Shown here in pieces: positions 48,275 to 59,472 of a DNA stretch of 64,000 nt. A program made the position numbers and the translations under genes. Position 1 is the stretch's first letter, and each line of letters starts with the position of its first letter. The DNA comes from Tetracentron sinense (lineage: Eukaryota > Streptophyta > Magnoliopsida > Trochodendrales > Trochodendraceae), in the NCBI GenBank assembly GCA_015143295.1, contig CM026566.1, forward strand, positions 6,869,072 to 6,933,071, written 5' to 3'. The notes under the pieces were generated by a model. The model worked only from the letters and a program-made list of their open reading frames with translations. It was not told the origin of the DNA and did no database searches.

Positions 48275-49787
48275 TTGAGGATGGAGTTGTAGTTACCAGT
48301 TGGAGACTTGGAACACTTTATAGTTGATTTTATTAGATTTGCTTTGTTTTTTTATTGCATCTTGATTCATGACAATTTGATTGTATGAGTTGTACTTTGA
48401 TTTATCTTTGATGATGTTATGGGCTATGTTTCATTCTATGGAGTTCATTCGTAGTTCATATGATGTGTCGAATGAAATGATTTATTACTTTCTTTTAATG
48501 ATTAGATTAGATATGAATGAAATCTTTTGGATAATTGATTAGTCCATTATTTATGATGTTCTATGTATTTTTGGGTAATTCCAAACATTTTTTAAAAGAT
48601 TGGAATGAATTCTATGATTTACAATTTGAATCTCGATTTGAACCCAATCGACCTAAAAAGATTTTACGATTCGATTACGATCTAACAACCTTACACATTT
48701 GTGCAACAAACTCCCTTTTGGATGGATTTCAAACTACGAGGCACAATTGTTTGGGATTTTACTTAGCCAGTAGCGCGCCAAAGGGGAAAAGGGCATCGAA
48801 ATCTAAATCTGAAAGGGCCCTATAGTAGAAAATCACTAGGCAGTAAATCATCCATAGTAGAAGTTCGCACTTGTTGATTTTTGCTCGAGCATCGGATTCA
48901 TGGTACGTGGGGGCTCTTAGAGCCTTCATTATGTCGGTCTGTCGAAGCCCATAGCAGAAGGAAAAGGAAAATAGAAAGTTCAAGAAGAAGAGGAAGAAGA
49001 TTATGTCTCTACATTGAATTCCGAAGATGTAGATAGAGGGGAGGATGATATTGCTGTTGCAAGGGAAGATAACTGAGATTGTGGATGTAGTTGTAGTTTC
49101 CAGTTGGAGACTTGGAACTCTTGATTGTTGATCTTATTATATTTGCTTTGTTTTTTGTTGCATAATGATTCCTGAAAATTTGATTGTATGAGTTTTATTT
49201 TGATTGATTTATCTTTGATTATGTTGGGGGCTATGTTTCATTTTGTTGAGTTCATTTGCAGTTCATATGATGTATGCAATGAAATGCTTTATTACTTGCT
49301 TTTAATAATTAGATATGAATGAAATCTTTTGGATAATTGATTAATCCGTTATTTCTGAATTCTGATATACTATTTTTTTTGGGTACTTTTAAACATTTTT
49401 TATAAAATTGGAATGAATCCTACGATTTACAATTCAAATCCCGATTCAGTCCTAAAACAATTTTAGGATTTAACAACCTTACACATTTGCGCAATGGACA
49501 CCCTTTGAGGCGGATTTCAAATGTAGGAGAACCATTGTTTGGGATTTTCATTTGCCAGTAGCACACAGAAGGGCAAACATGTGTCTGAGGGCATCCAAAA
49601 TTGCCCTATAGAGGAAATTCACTAGGCACTAAACCATCCATAGTAGAAGTTCTTGGAAAGACCCCTTCCAAGTTGCCTTCAGCAATGATCTCCACTAGCA
49701 GGGGGTAATTATACCTGATGGTTCTTGCTCGAATGTTGGATTAATGGTACGTGGGGGCTCTTAGAGCCTTCATTGCGTTGGTGTGTC
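48275..49787. repeat. Segmental duplication covering the hAT 3' end and its flank
   Basis: Unit A (about 48275-48945) and unit B (about 49078-49787) share, in the same order, CAGTTGGAGACTTGGAAC, TGGATAATTGATTA, the hAT terminus plus its CACATTTG flank (48694 and 49482), and GGTACGTGGGGGCTCTTAG. Both the transposon end and non-transposon flank are copied, so this is a duplication made after the hAT insertion. Unit B has about 60 extra bases near 49650. Confidence 0.8.
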
Positions 49788-52602
49788 CCCACCGGCTCCA
49801 TTGCCCTTAGGATTTTGCTAGCCCTAGTCGCAAATCTTCCAAAGACACAACTAGGTGGCTACAATGTCAAACATCCTCTGACTTTTATTTTTTAAAACTG
49901 TTAAAATATGAAACATCTCCACATGTTAGCCCCAATCTCGCATCTGGAAAAATTTGGAGTAAATGCAACTGGGGCTAGTACTCCTCTTGCCCTTATTGGC
50001 ATGTTTGGAGCCTTGGGTGGCTTTAATCTATCCCCATCAACTCCAATTTCTCCATTGTTTGGGTCTTGTCCCTATTGTCATGGAGCGTTTGACGCATGGA
50101 TTTTGCCCCTCCAACTCGAATTCCCCAACAGCCTGCTTGTAGCCTTCAGCTCTTCTCTTGACTATAGTTGCCTCGATAATGCGGGTCATGTCCTCGTCGA
50201 TCCAATTGTCATTAGCGGCTCATGTGGAACCTTCGACGGCTGGGATCCGTTGTCACTGATGCCAATGCCTTTGGCAACCTTCATGGAACCTTTGGTGCTC
50301 GGGAGTCGGGAGTCGGGATTGATCCTTGATGACTCCAATGTCTTAAGTAACCTTGCTAAATCCTTTAATGTCTAGTATCCATCCCTACTACCTATAGCCT
50401 CTTCAAAAACCTTCCTTGAGCCTCAGTTGCCTGGGATCCATTCCCGCTAATTCCAAGACCTTTAACATGGCCTTAGTGATGTTCTTGACATGGGACTAGA
50501 GAGATCGTAGGCTTCACGACTAGAGTATGAGGGAAGGATGATAGGGCACTCATCTAGAGGACCAGGCTTGATTTGTTGACATCATCCCTGCCTAGTGGTG
50601 CCCCAGGTGCTGACTTGTGCTGGTAGCTGGTGTACTATTAGTCTATTTCCCCCATATGCCACATGGGCCAGGTGAGAGGGAGACCGTATGTATCACCAGA
50701 ACAGTGTGTCAGGTGGCATTCCATGCATCCTAATCCAGTCTCAAGGTTGAGATCTCATCTACCTGTTGGGGTCTGGTTTATAAACCCCTCTTCTCGGCAT
50801 AAAAAGGGAACAGCACCCTAAGGCTAAAACGAACTTATTGGGAGAGACACCAACTTGGAGCGGGGGGACTGTTCCCTTTTAGAGCGATCTTCCTTGACAT
50901 CTAAATGTTCTCTCTCTCTCTCTCTTTAGGATTTAACCCACTTCTCAAACTCTCTCCTCCCTCTCCACAGTGGTTCTCATTCCCCTTTAGAATCCATCAT
51001 CTCTTCCACCTTTCAGTTCCTACTTCCCCCTATCAGAGCAGAAATGAAAACCAAATGGCTGGGCCATGCCAGATTAAGCGGTCTCTCGGGATCACCTACT
51101 TGCATCTCATCGTCCTATTACTCGACCAGCTAGCTGCTGTTCATTGAATGTTGATAAATTCTTGGCAGCTTGAGGCCTGCTAGAGTTGGGTCCCTCTGAA
51201 TGGCAGTTAGGGGTCTCGGCTTACTTTAGGTTTATTGAGGTCACCAACTCTGATGAAATAGATGGTATTTCTCTTCCACAAGGACCTGAACATTCCCAAA
51301 GAACTATGTGGTGAGAGATAATGGTTGAGGAGACTTGCCAAAATTGGACCTGTTGGGGGTGCAGAAACTCTAATTAAATAGAAGAAACCTGATTGAATAC
51401 ATGGCAGGCTAAGACATGGGTTTATTGGAGACCATCTCTAATGACATGGAAGGTATTCATGTGAATTTTTTTTTTGTATTCCGTCACATATTTTGTGATA
51501 CAAATTGTGGTGTGTGCCTTGCCAAAACGAGTGTTCACAGGAAGGCAATCTCTATTCAAGTTACTGGTTCCATAGCATAACCTTTTATGTTCTATTGTTT
51601 TCTGGTTTCTCAGTAGCCTTTTAAATAATAAAAAACAACACACCATCATTGAAGCAAGCTGATAGCTTCATAGAATTCCAGATTCTATACTATTATTCAG
51701 TAATCTTCTTCTTTTTGTGTGTTCTTTACTAAGATGGGGCTCAATGTGTTGCCTCACTATTGTACGGGCTCATTGTGTTGCCTCACTATTGCAACAAATG
51801 AGTCGTAACCACTAGGGAAGATGTAGAAACCCAAAAATTCATGATAAGGTTGAACAGAAGAGCTGCTCTATTACAAGGTGCAACATGGTCACGAGTTAAG
51901 ATCATACAACTCAGCGCCTACTTCTTTGAGAGGAGCGTAGTCTTATGGTCACTGTTCACCAATCTGTTCAATTTGTCGTTCAACTATGTAGGCCCTTTTT
52001 ATGTTCTTTACTATCTGAACTATGTGCAATATTATTAGATAGAAATAGTGATACATTGCTGGTTAGATTGGGATGGATTATATTATACCTGTGTAATTGG
52101 TGATTATGGTTGTGTTTTTTCTAAGCAGCTAGTTCTGAAGTTTCAGTTCTCTAGTCCGTTGATATGAAAACGAAACTTGAACCATCCCCTAACTAGGATT
52201 AAGGTGTGCTCCTCATTACGAGATCCTGGGATTGATTCCCAGATAGGGAACTCCCAATGGATATGTGGACGTTTTCCTCGCGTAACGTGGCAGTGGGGCC
52301 CAGTTGCCCTTTCTCACTAACACTAACACCAACACCTAATGTAGATAAATGATATCAACACCCCACAGTGGGACAACAAAAAAGGAAAGAACAGATGAGT
52401 TTTTCAGGACTTTGCTGGCAAGAATACTCTATTGAACTTGGCTGTTAGTGGTTCATTCCCATGCACATATATTTACGGCATAATATACGTTATCTTCGAT
52501 TTACCTCCAGAGATTACTCGTTGAATATATGAAATATTCAATTCAAATTTTTTTTCTTCAGCATCATCTACGTTTATAACTTATTTTTTCTTATGTGTGT
52601 AG
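49788..52602. other. Intron end: unassigned sequence
   Basis: No transposon or exon is recognised before the last coding exon. A 155-codon open frame (49908-50375) has no domain I know. A CATAAAAAGG TATA-like site (about 50798), a CT microsatellite (50905-50927) and direct repeats of TCATTGTGTTGCCTCACTATTG (51738-51797, 22 bp unit quoted in part) are present. The 49.8-50.9 kb part may be an LTR remnant. Confidence 0.35.
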
Positions 52603-52794
52603 GATGAAAAGGATAAGAGAATTCGGGAGCTAACCTCAGAGCTTCATCGTGCAAACCAACGTGCGGATGAGTATCGGGAACACCTGAACTTGGTTTTGAA
52701 GGATATTGATCGTCACACGAACAACCTAACAAAAAGTGTTCAGGATATAGTCAAGAATGTAAAAGAAATTGAATCTAAGGGTAAAGACCATTGA
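52603..52794 (+). CDS. FAR1-family (FRS-type) protein, last coding exon
   Basis: Encodes residues 183-245, starting DEKDKRIRELTSELHRANQR and ending at a TGA (52792-52794). The acceptor is TTATGTGTGTAG and the exon opens in phase 0, matching the donor at 21239. A heptad-like charged helix followed by a basic amphipathic stretch (IVKNVKEIESK) closely resembles, from memory, the C-terminal tail of short FRS proteins. In those the DEKD block directly follows the FAR1 domain. The exon is therefore assigned to the FAR1 exon 31.4 kb upstream. A second GT (GGTAAAG near 52780) just before the stop could be an alternative donor. RNA evidence would settle the join. Confidence 0.8.
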   Translation, partial: DEKDKRIRELTSELHRANQRADEYREHLNLVLKDIDRHTNNLTKSVQDIVKNVKEIESKGKDH

Positions 52795-54020
52795 TACTAT
52801 TGAAGCCGTAGCACATAGGTTATGGGTAAGCACATAGGTTGGGTAAGTTTCGACAATTGATTCCTTGTCCACTGACAAGTTAAAGTATCTACTCAGGACT
52901 TTCTTATTTAAGTTTTTCAGATTTTTTCTTTCTTTTTTAAAAATCTTTAGGGGTTATAGGTTGAGGTACGCTTCCGCAAGATATCCCATGGTTCTATATT
53001 TTCAAGTGCTCCCTAGATCAAAGAACTTTATTTGAAATGAATTTTCTCTCGATTCAACTTAGAAGATATCTTGAGTGTGTGCGCGTGTGTGAGATGTGTG
53101 TGAGTGAGTGTGTTTCTTTCAGTTGCCTTACAGCTTCGCCTTGTGGTGCTGTTGTGTTCGACCAAAAAAAACTTAGAAGATATTTGACATTGAAATGGTG
53201 TTTGGTTTTAAGGTTGGTCCTGGTCATGCCAAATGACTGCAACAGGTAAGGAATATTGTCCAATTTTTTTTCAGTTTTGGGCATTCTTTTGTGGCAGCTC
53301 AAAGTCTTGTACACATGTAGAACAAATATGAAAAAAATTAGGCCATGGAGAGGAGTTTCTGAGTAAGGAACTGCAGTCATGGAGGAGTCTCAAAGCATAT
53401 GAATGGCTAATAGACATAACAAATAGGAAATGTAATTCGATTGGACCCTGGTTTGGATAGACCTGAGATTGATTCTTTTTCCAGATTGAATAAAGTTTAT
53501 ATGATTGCACTTGCGCTCCTAGGGTTGAGTGGGTACCTTAAAACAAGCTACCCAAGTGAAAAAAAAAGATCTGGGGTGAATTTGAAATTGAAAGCAGTGT
53601 GCTCGGATATTGTTAAAGCTTACATTTATGAGCAATGCTTGAAAGTAGCACGCTGCTCGCTATTTTAAACGTAGCAGTGAAGCTCTTCTGTGTTGATGTA
53701 ATTCTCAAGATTTCTAGATTTAATCGTAGTGCTTCTACAGGGAGATAGATCACAATCAATGTCTTGGTTTCCCAGGAGCTATTACACTACTTAAAGAAAA
53801 GATCGGTGAGTGACAATTGTATGACCCTCAAATTTAGGTATGAACTTTACACTATCTTTCGAGAAAAAGTTGGTGAGCGATGATTGTATGACCCTCAAAT
53901 CAGATATAAACAATGGGTACTATCGTATCGAAATGGCCCTTTCTTTCAAGTATGCTTTCAAAGTTACTTGAGTTCTGTTGGTTCATTTTATTATGAAATA
54001 TTGTCTTCCCTTGTCAACCT
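52795..54020 (+). other. Probable 3' side of the FRS gene
   Basis: No second gene is seen. A GT/GA-rich microsatellite lies near 53075-53112. An AATAAA (53489-53494) is a possible polyadenylation signal. A unit containing GATTGTATGACCCTCAAAT is duplicated near 53807 and 53876. The 75-codon frame at 53441 has no known domain. Confidence 0.3.
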
Positions 54021-56636
54021 TGTTGGGGGGCTGAATGTGGTGGAGCTGATGTAGAGTGTCAACAAAGAATTCCTCCCAGGAATCAAGTCGAATGTGTTGA
54101 GTAAATGAGAGACAGTAATCCAATCCCAGATCAGCCTAATTCGGATGTCCTGACCGTACTGAACTAATAATTAATAGTGAGACCGGAGTAAAGAGGAAGG
54201 GTAAAGGAGGCTGGTAGTAAGGGTAAAAGAGGTTGGTTACTAGGGGAAGGAGGAGCACACTATAAGAAATGAAGACAAGTGATGTTGGAATCCAGCAAAG
54301 TTACATGGTTACATGGTTACATGGTTTCTCTTGCAAATATTCATGATCCTTCCTAAAGATGAGAGTTCCTCTATTTATAGAATCAAAAGAGGGGTCAAAG
54401 GGGTTTGTTGCTAGTTCTCTGGTTGCAAGTCTACAACCCTCAACACTGCATTCATCAGCCTGGGATGGACAAAGGGGTGCCGAAGATGGCATCCAAGAAG
54501 GTCCTTTCCACTGAGGTGGTTCGATACTATCTCATTGGCAATTGGGCGAAGCTCTTGAGCTCCTCTTGCCAATGAGAATTCTTGTTGGGTCGGACAATGT
54601 ACCAGGGGGTTCTAGCTTTTTATTGGCGGGCATGCGTCAAGGCCTTTTAAGGACCCCTACGAGGTGTTAAAAAGTTAAAGAAGCCTATCTAAAGCACCAT
54701 CAAGAGTTAGGACCAGGGACTAATATCTCGATGACAATTATCCATCAGGCAACAACAACGCAGTTCCCAGCCCCTCGGAGGCCAAAGAGACAAAGAAAGC
54801 GAAAAGAGGTGGTGTGCGCTTCTAGTCACAGTTTCTTTTCTTTTGGACGTTGTGGTGGAAAATATCTGCCTTGCTGATCTTGATATCACGTGTATGTCTT
54901 CGAACAACAACTGTACCTTAGATCCTTTGGAATGATTGGATAGGATGACCTGCGAATATACTCCAACGATCAAGTCAATAACAAGATGACAAAGGGGCAT
55001 AAAAAGAAAAGAGGACAAAGGATTAGGGTTTTTAGAAGGGTAGATACTCAATGTGTGCTTAAGTACAGGGAATGCGGATCCTTTCTCTTTGCTCCTTACC
55101 TTTGTATTTATAGGAAGCAGTTGACCAGTTGCCTATCTATTTTCACTTCTTCCTAGAATAGAAGTCTTTCTGTTTATGTAAGATCCTGCCAATGAGGCGA
55201 TAGATCGAGTTTCCTCTTCGTGAAGGAGATTGCCGTGATTAGATTCGAGATATTCGGAATTGGACTGATCCTAGCATCTGCTTAGATGGCCCGATGATTT
55301 AGACGACCTTTACTTCGGACTTTCCGACCTGGAGGCTGAGTTAGGAATGTGCACCTCGACTTGAGCTTTGCCTCGGATCTGATGTGAGAGTTGGGGCCGG
55401 ATGAATCAATCAGGACATCTATATAGGTTCGATCAGGGTCGTTGGTGCTGCTAACTGTCTTTACGCATGCCTTTATCAGTTTTTACCCTTATAAATGCCC
55501 CCTTCTCATGGCCTTGGAATTCACCCAAAGTTCTGAGAAGCATAACCGTCACTTGAGGCGTCTGTCTAGCTGGAGCTACGTGTTTACGTTCATGCTCGGG
55601 AAGCTTCGAATTTTGTGATATTTAATGTGGCAAAACTGGCTTCATCATTCCTTTCGATGGGACTGGAAGTTGACGTTTCAGATGCCTTCCTTTTGATGAT
55701 TTTACCCCTAAAAAGTACACCGTGAATGGTTTTGATGAAGGAGCTTCTGGTCTTTTGACATTTGCTTTAATGCCTATAAAAGGCAGGAGATGGTCATCTT
55801 CTGAGAATTTCCAAAATACTATGGCATCCTTGCTCTCGAACCTTGTTTTCGCTTCTTTACTCAATGTTTTCTTAGTGATTGAAATAAGATGGACTGTTGC
55901 ACACTTTCCCTATCCTTGCCCAGCAGGCCCGATAAGCATGTTTTGGGGTCTGGGCTAAGGGTTCTAGAGTTTCCAGTGCTCTTCCCTCTAGTGTTGCGAT
56001 GGGATGGGCAATGGTGTTCCCTGATCAGTCACTGATCAATAGGCTAAAGCGGGACGCACCTCAATGCTCTTCGGCGCTTGCCCATGTCCGAGTGGAGGCC
56101 ATCGCTGCCCAGATTTCCTGCCCATATTTCCATTGAAGTCGTATTTCACCCGGAGGAAGTTGCCATCTTTCCATATCTTTATTTGATTGAAAAGTTCCAA
56201 TCTCTCCACACCCTTTTTCATTGAAAGCATTTAGTTCAGTTTTAATTTAGTTTTATTCTGTAAAATGAGTCTTCAAATTCTGAAGACATCCAACCTTAAT
56301 CTGGGAAGCTTGAATTTCGGCTTGAGGAGAGGCCCATTTTGGTGGGAAATTCCGGCCTCCAAGATTCGCCCATCGTGCGCGCCCTAATTGATGGGATTCG
56401 TTTGCCTGAAGATATTCACGCAACAAGGAGTTGGGGAGATCAGTCCCACGGGTTGAGGGGTGAGGGTTCTCTCTTCACCCTTGACCTTGCTTTCTCTAAA
56501 ATCTAAGATCGGTTGTGGAGGGCTCACGAGGATCATCAGTCAACCATCGGGACCTCCCAAGAGGAGATTGTCAATACTCTGCGAGGAGCCGACAATTCTA
56601 GGCTGAGCTTGAGCAGGAGTGTCAGAAGGTCACCGA
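54021..56636. other. Unassigned repeat-like DNA with several TATA-like sites
   Basis: I see no intact gene. CTATTTATAG (about 54371), TATTTATAGG (about 55105) and CCTATAAAAGG (about 55773) resemble LTR promoters. GGTTACAT repeats three times at 54300-54326. A short stretch near 56500-56620 translates to charged, coil-like sequence with no domain I can name. It may be LTR and leader remnants of a Gypsy element. Confidence 0.3.
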
Positions 56637-56722
56637 TGTTGCGCCCCAAAATCCCCCTAGAAGTTTAGGAGACTTTGGCTCGTGACTTACATTCAAACCA
56701 CCCCACAAAAGCATATATAAAG
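56637..56722 (-). mobile_element. Terminal fragment of a minus-oriented Del/Tekay-type LTR
   Basis: It starts TGTTGCGCCCCAAAATCC and includes GGAGACTTTGGCTCGTGAC. This matches the reverse complement of the LTR 3' end at 12110-12163. It stops where the + oriented LTR begins (56723), so the latter appears inserted into it. Confidence 0.7.
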
Positions 56723-56780
56723 TGTAGAACCCCGAAACCGGATTGCATAGCACGGTGAATAGTGTTTTGAGGCATGAAAG

Positions 56781-58405
56781 TGATAGAAAAAGGATTTTAC
56801 TTATAGATTGGATGAATACATTGATCCTAAATAGGGTTTATATAGATTTAACAAGATGAGCTTTTATGGAAAGTAAATCAACCTAATCTAATCATACCTA
56901 ATCAAATATATTTCATCCTTGATTAATGCTAATCTAATATTGTGATGAGATACACTTGAATGATATAGTGTATCTCACTCACTTTATTACAATACTCTTA
57001 CTATACTTAACACTTCCCCTCAAACATATGGGGATTGAAAAATCTCCACATGTTTGCTGCTTGTAGAAATCCGCTTGACACATTCTTGATCTTCACTTGA
57101 CACCGTTTGATTTCGTTGCATGCTTGGTTGATCATGTCATTTGCTACTGTAAATGTGTTGCTCAAAGTTGATGCCTCCACAATTGAATACCTGTTGGATT
57201 TGTTGTCATACCATGAAAAAGAGTGTCTTTGATGGCCAGAGATGAGGCCTCTAATGGGCCAAAGAAGAGCCTCTAATGGGCAAATGATAAGGAGCCTCGA
57301 TGGGCTTATTTGATAGATTTCAATGTGGGCCTGAAAATATGAGTCTCTATGGACTAAAAATAATGCCTCTATGGGCTTGAAAAGTTACCTCGATGGGTTT
57401 AAAGAAAGAAGCCTCTAATGGGCTTAGGAAAGGGGCTTCTATGGGCCAAAGATGCAGCCTTAAAAGGCTTGGAGCAGGCTTCAAAGGAGCCAAGTGAATG
57501 GGCCTAATAATGGTTTAAGTTGGTGGGCTTAGTTGATAAGGCCATGAATGTAAACCACACTGTGTATATGAGTTACACCATAAGAATATCCAAGGCAACA
57601 AAAAGGATAAACCCGTGAGAGGAAAAAAATTGTGATGTATATATATATATATTAAGCAACACTAATGGTGTAGGCAATGGCAAGGTAGCAAATGTGGCTA
57701 TTATGGAGGCGGTGACTACCAATGGCATCTAGCTACATTTGAGGAAACATAGACGCGCCACATTTCAAGATCAGATACGAGATCTCTGGATTCTTCAAGT
57801 GATGGAGGACAATAGGGCTTTGACAAGGAAAAATTATTAAAAACACCACAAACACCATTGTTGACCCAGTGTCGAAAACACCACAGCTTCAGATTTTATT
57901 GATTAAACTTCACTAGCATTCAGCATAACCAATGGAAAGTTTTCAGAACTAGGAAATTGAATGTGGGTAACAATGAGTGAGAGTTATCTAACGAACGGAG
58001 TATAAGAGAGAAGTGATAAACAAAGAAAGTGTAAGGAAGAAATAGAAGCATGGATAAAAAAATAGTTCCAGGCCGGACGGGCGGCAACAATTGCCGCCCG
58101 CCGGAAAGGCTATTTCAACAATGGAACCAAGGAGAAATTTACAGTAGGGTCGGACCGACCTGCTCTGATACCATGATAGAAAAAGGATTTTACTTATAGA
58201 TTGGATGAATACATTGACCCTAAATAGGGTTTATATAGATTTAACAAGATGAGCTTTTATGGAAAGTAAATCAACCTAATCTAATCATACCTAATCAAAT
58301 GTATTCCATCCTTGATTAATGCTAATCTAATATTGTGATGAGATACACTTGAATGATATAGTGTATCTCACTCACTTTATTACAATACTCTTACTATACT
58401 TAACA
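56781..58405 (-). mobile_element. Non-autonomous LTR element (LARD/TRIM-like), 1625 bp
   Basis: Two 232-bp LTRs (56781-57012 and 58174-58405) differ at only three positions by hand count, and an exact target duplication GAAAG flanks the whole (56776-56780 and 58406-58410). On the minus strand the LTR starts TGTTAAGTATAG and ends CTATCA. The initiator-Met primer-binding site TGGTATCAGAGCA follows directly (58161-58173), and a polypurine tract TTTGAGGGGAAG precedes the other LTR (57013-57024). The 1161-bp interior shows no gag or pol. It looks structurally whole and recent, probably mobilised in trans. It sits in the Del/Tekay LTR. Confidence 0.92.
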
Positions 58406-59379
58406 GAAAGTATTTATGTGTTTCATGGTATATTATCAGTGGAGATGGTCTTTTGACCATTAAGGGTATGATGGTCAAAAGACTGGATTGCATAGCACGG
58501 TCATTTTTGACCGATCGACCGATGGTGACTACCGGTCGACCGATCATGCGAGTTTTTTTTCCTTTTTGGTCTTTTTAAGCCATTCATTAAGGGTATGATG
58601 CTCTTTTGACCACCCCTTTGCCTATATAAGGCCAATTTCATGGCCTTAGGGTATCACAAACCCTCTAAGGCTAATTTTGGAGATTTTGGAAGAAGAAGGG
58701 AGGGGAGAACTAGGGTTTTGCTCCAAGACCAAGGTGGGAGCTCATTTTGCTTCTCAGAGATCGGTTTGCACTCCTTCAAGCCTTCTCAACCTTCCTCAAG
58801 CTCTATATTGGGGAGATTCATTATTTGCAAAGTAAGTACACCCTACTAGTAACTTTATTACACATAACTAGTAATAAATGAGTTGTGAAATTAATGATCT
58901 TGAATGAGTAAATGCTCTCTCTACTATTGACTATCTAAATCTCCATTATGAAAACTATAATTTTAAAGCATGCTCACAATGTTCCTTACTATGCTACTTC
59001 TATGTATGGTATCCTAAGGTTGTGATTGGATGTTTTGATACTTTTTATGATTTATATGAGGCACCTAAGGTTATCTCAACATGTCTTGAATGTTTAAAGC
59101 TTTCCAAACCCATTTGATGCTTATATGTCACATATGTGCATGTCTTCAGATTTCTAAATTGTTAGTATGCTCACAAGCATCACGAACACTACATGTCTTG
59201 TATGATCAACGTTTTCTCATAATCATAATGTTCAAAAGTGTATAAGAAGAGTTTTAAGGAAAACCTTATAAGGAAAACTAATAAACTCATAAGATTTGAC
59301 AAGGCCAAACTTTGGGTTGGCAAAGTCTAAGATCGGTTGACAAGTCTCTACGGATCATGTCTAAGATCGGCTCATAAGT

Positions 59380-59472
59380 CTCCACGGATCATAAGGCTCA
59401 TAAGGCTCATAAGGCTCACAAGACTCATAAGGATCTCATAAGGCTCATAAGACTCATAGGAACTCATAAGAT
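59380..59472 (+). repeat. Short tandem repeat GGCTCATAA in the Del/Tekay LTR
   Basis: GGCTCATAA and ACTCATAAG units repeat about eight times. Sparser ATGAGTTCTTATGAG-type words lie at the matching place in LTR 3 (13180-13330), so the array grew within the family. Confidence 0.7.

Larger units (their letters stand above)
44016..48693 (+). mobile_element. hAT transposon with decayed transposase, 4.7 kb
   Basis: The TIRs are TATGGTTGTTAATTG and, from the right, TAAGGTTGTTAGATC. They are flanked by CACATTTA (44008-44015) and CACATTTG (48694-48701), an 8-bp duplication with one mismatch. A transposase remnant lies at 46610-48190. The region 44650-46600 is swollen by minisatellites and probably by another insertion. 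Its 3' 200 bp match the 755-bp element at 37993, its internally deleted relative. Confidence 0.85.
21239..52602 (+). other. Giant intron (about 31.4 kb) of the FRS gene
   Basis: It is bounded by GTCAGT and TGTGTAG in matching phase 0. Nested hAT-type elements, LTR retrotransposons, LINEs and minisatellites fill most of it, in both orientations. I found no other coding exon that looks like host gene sequence inside it. Its size comes from successive insertions, including a 5.1 kb Copia element and a 4.7 kb hAT element. Confidence 0.75.

Noticed and set aside
52780-52794. Further splicing at GGTAAAG just before the stop codon
   Set aside because: The resulting protein end already matches the usual family length, and no convincing next exon is visible downstream.
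53441-53668. Small gene downstream of the FRS gene
   Set aside because: It is a 75-codon frame with no domain, overlapped by a possible polyadenylation signal. It is more likely 3' flanking sequence.
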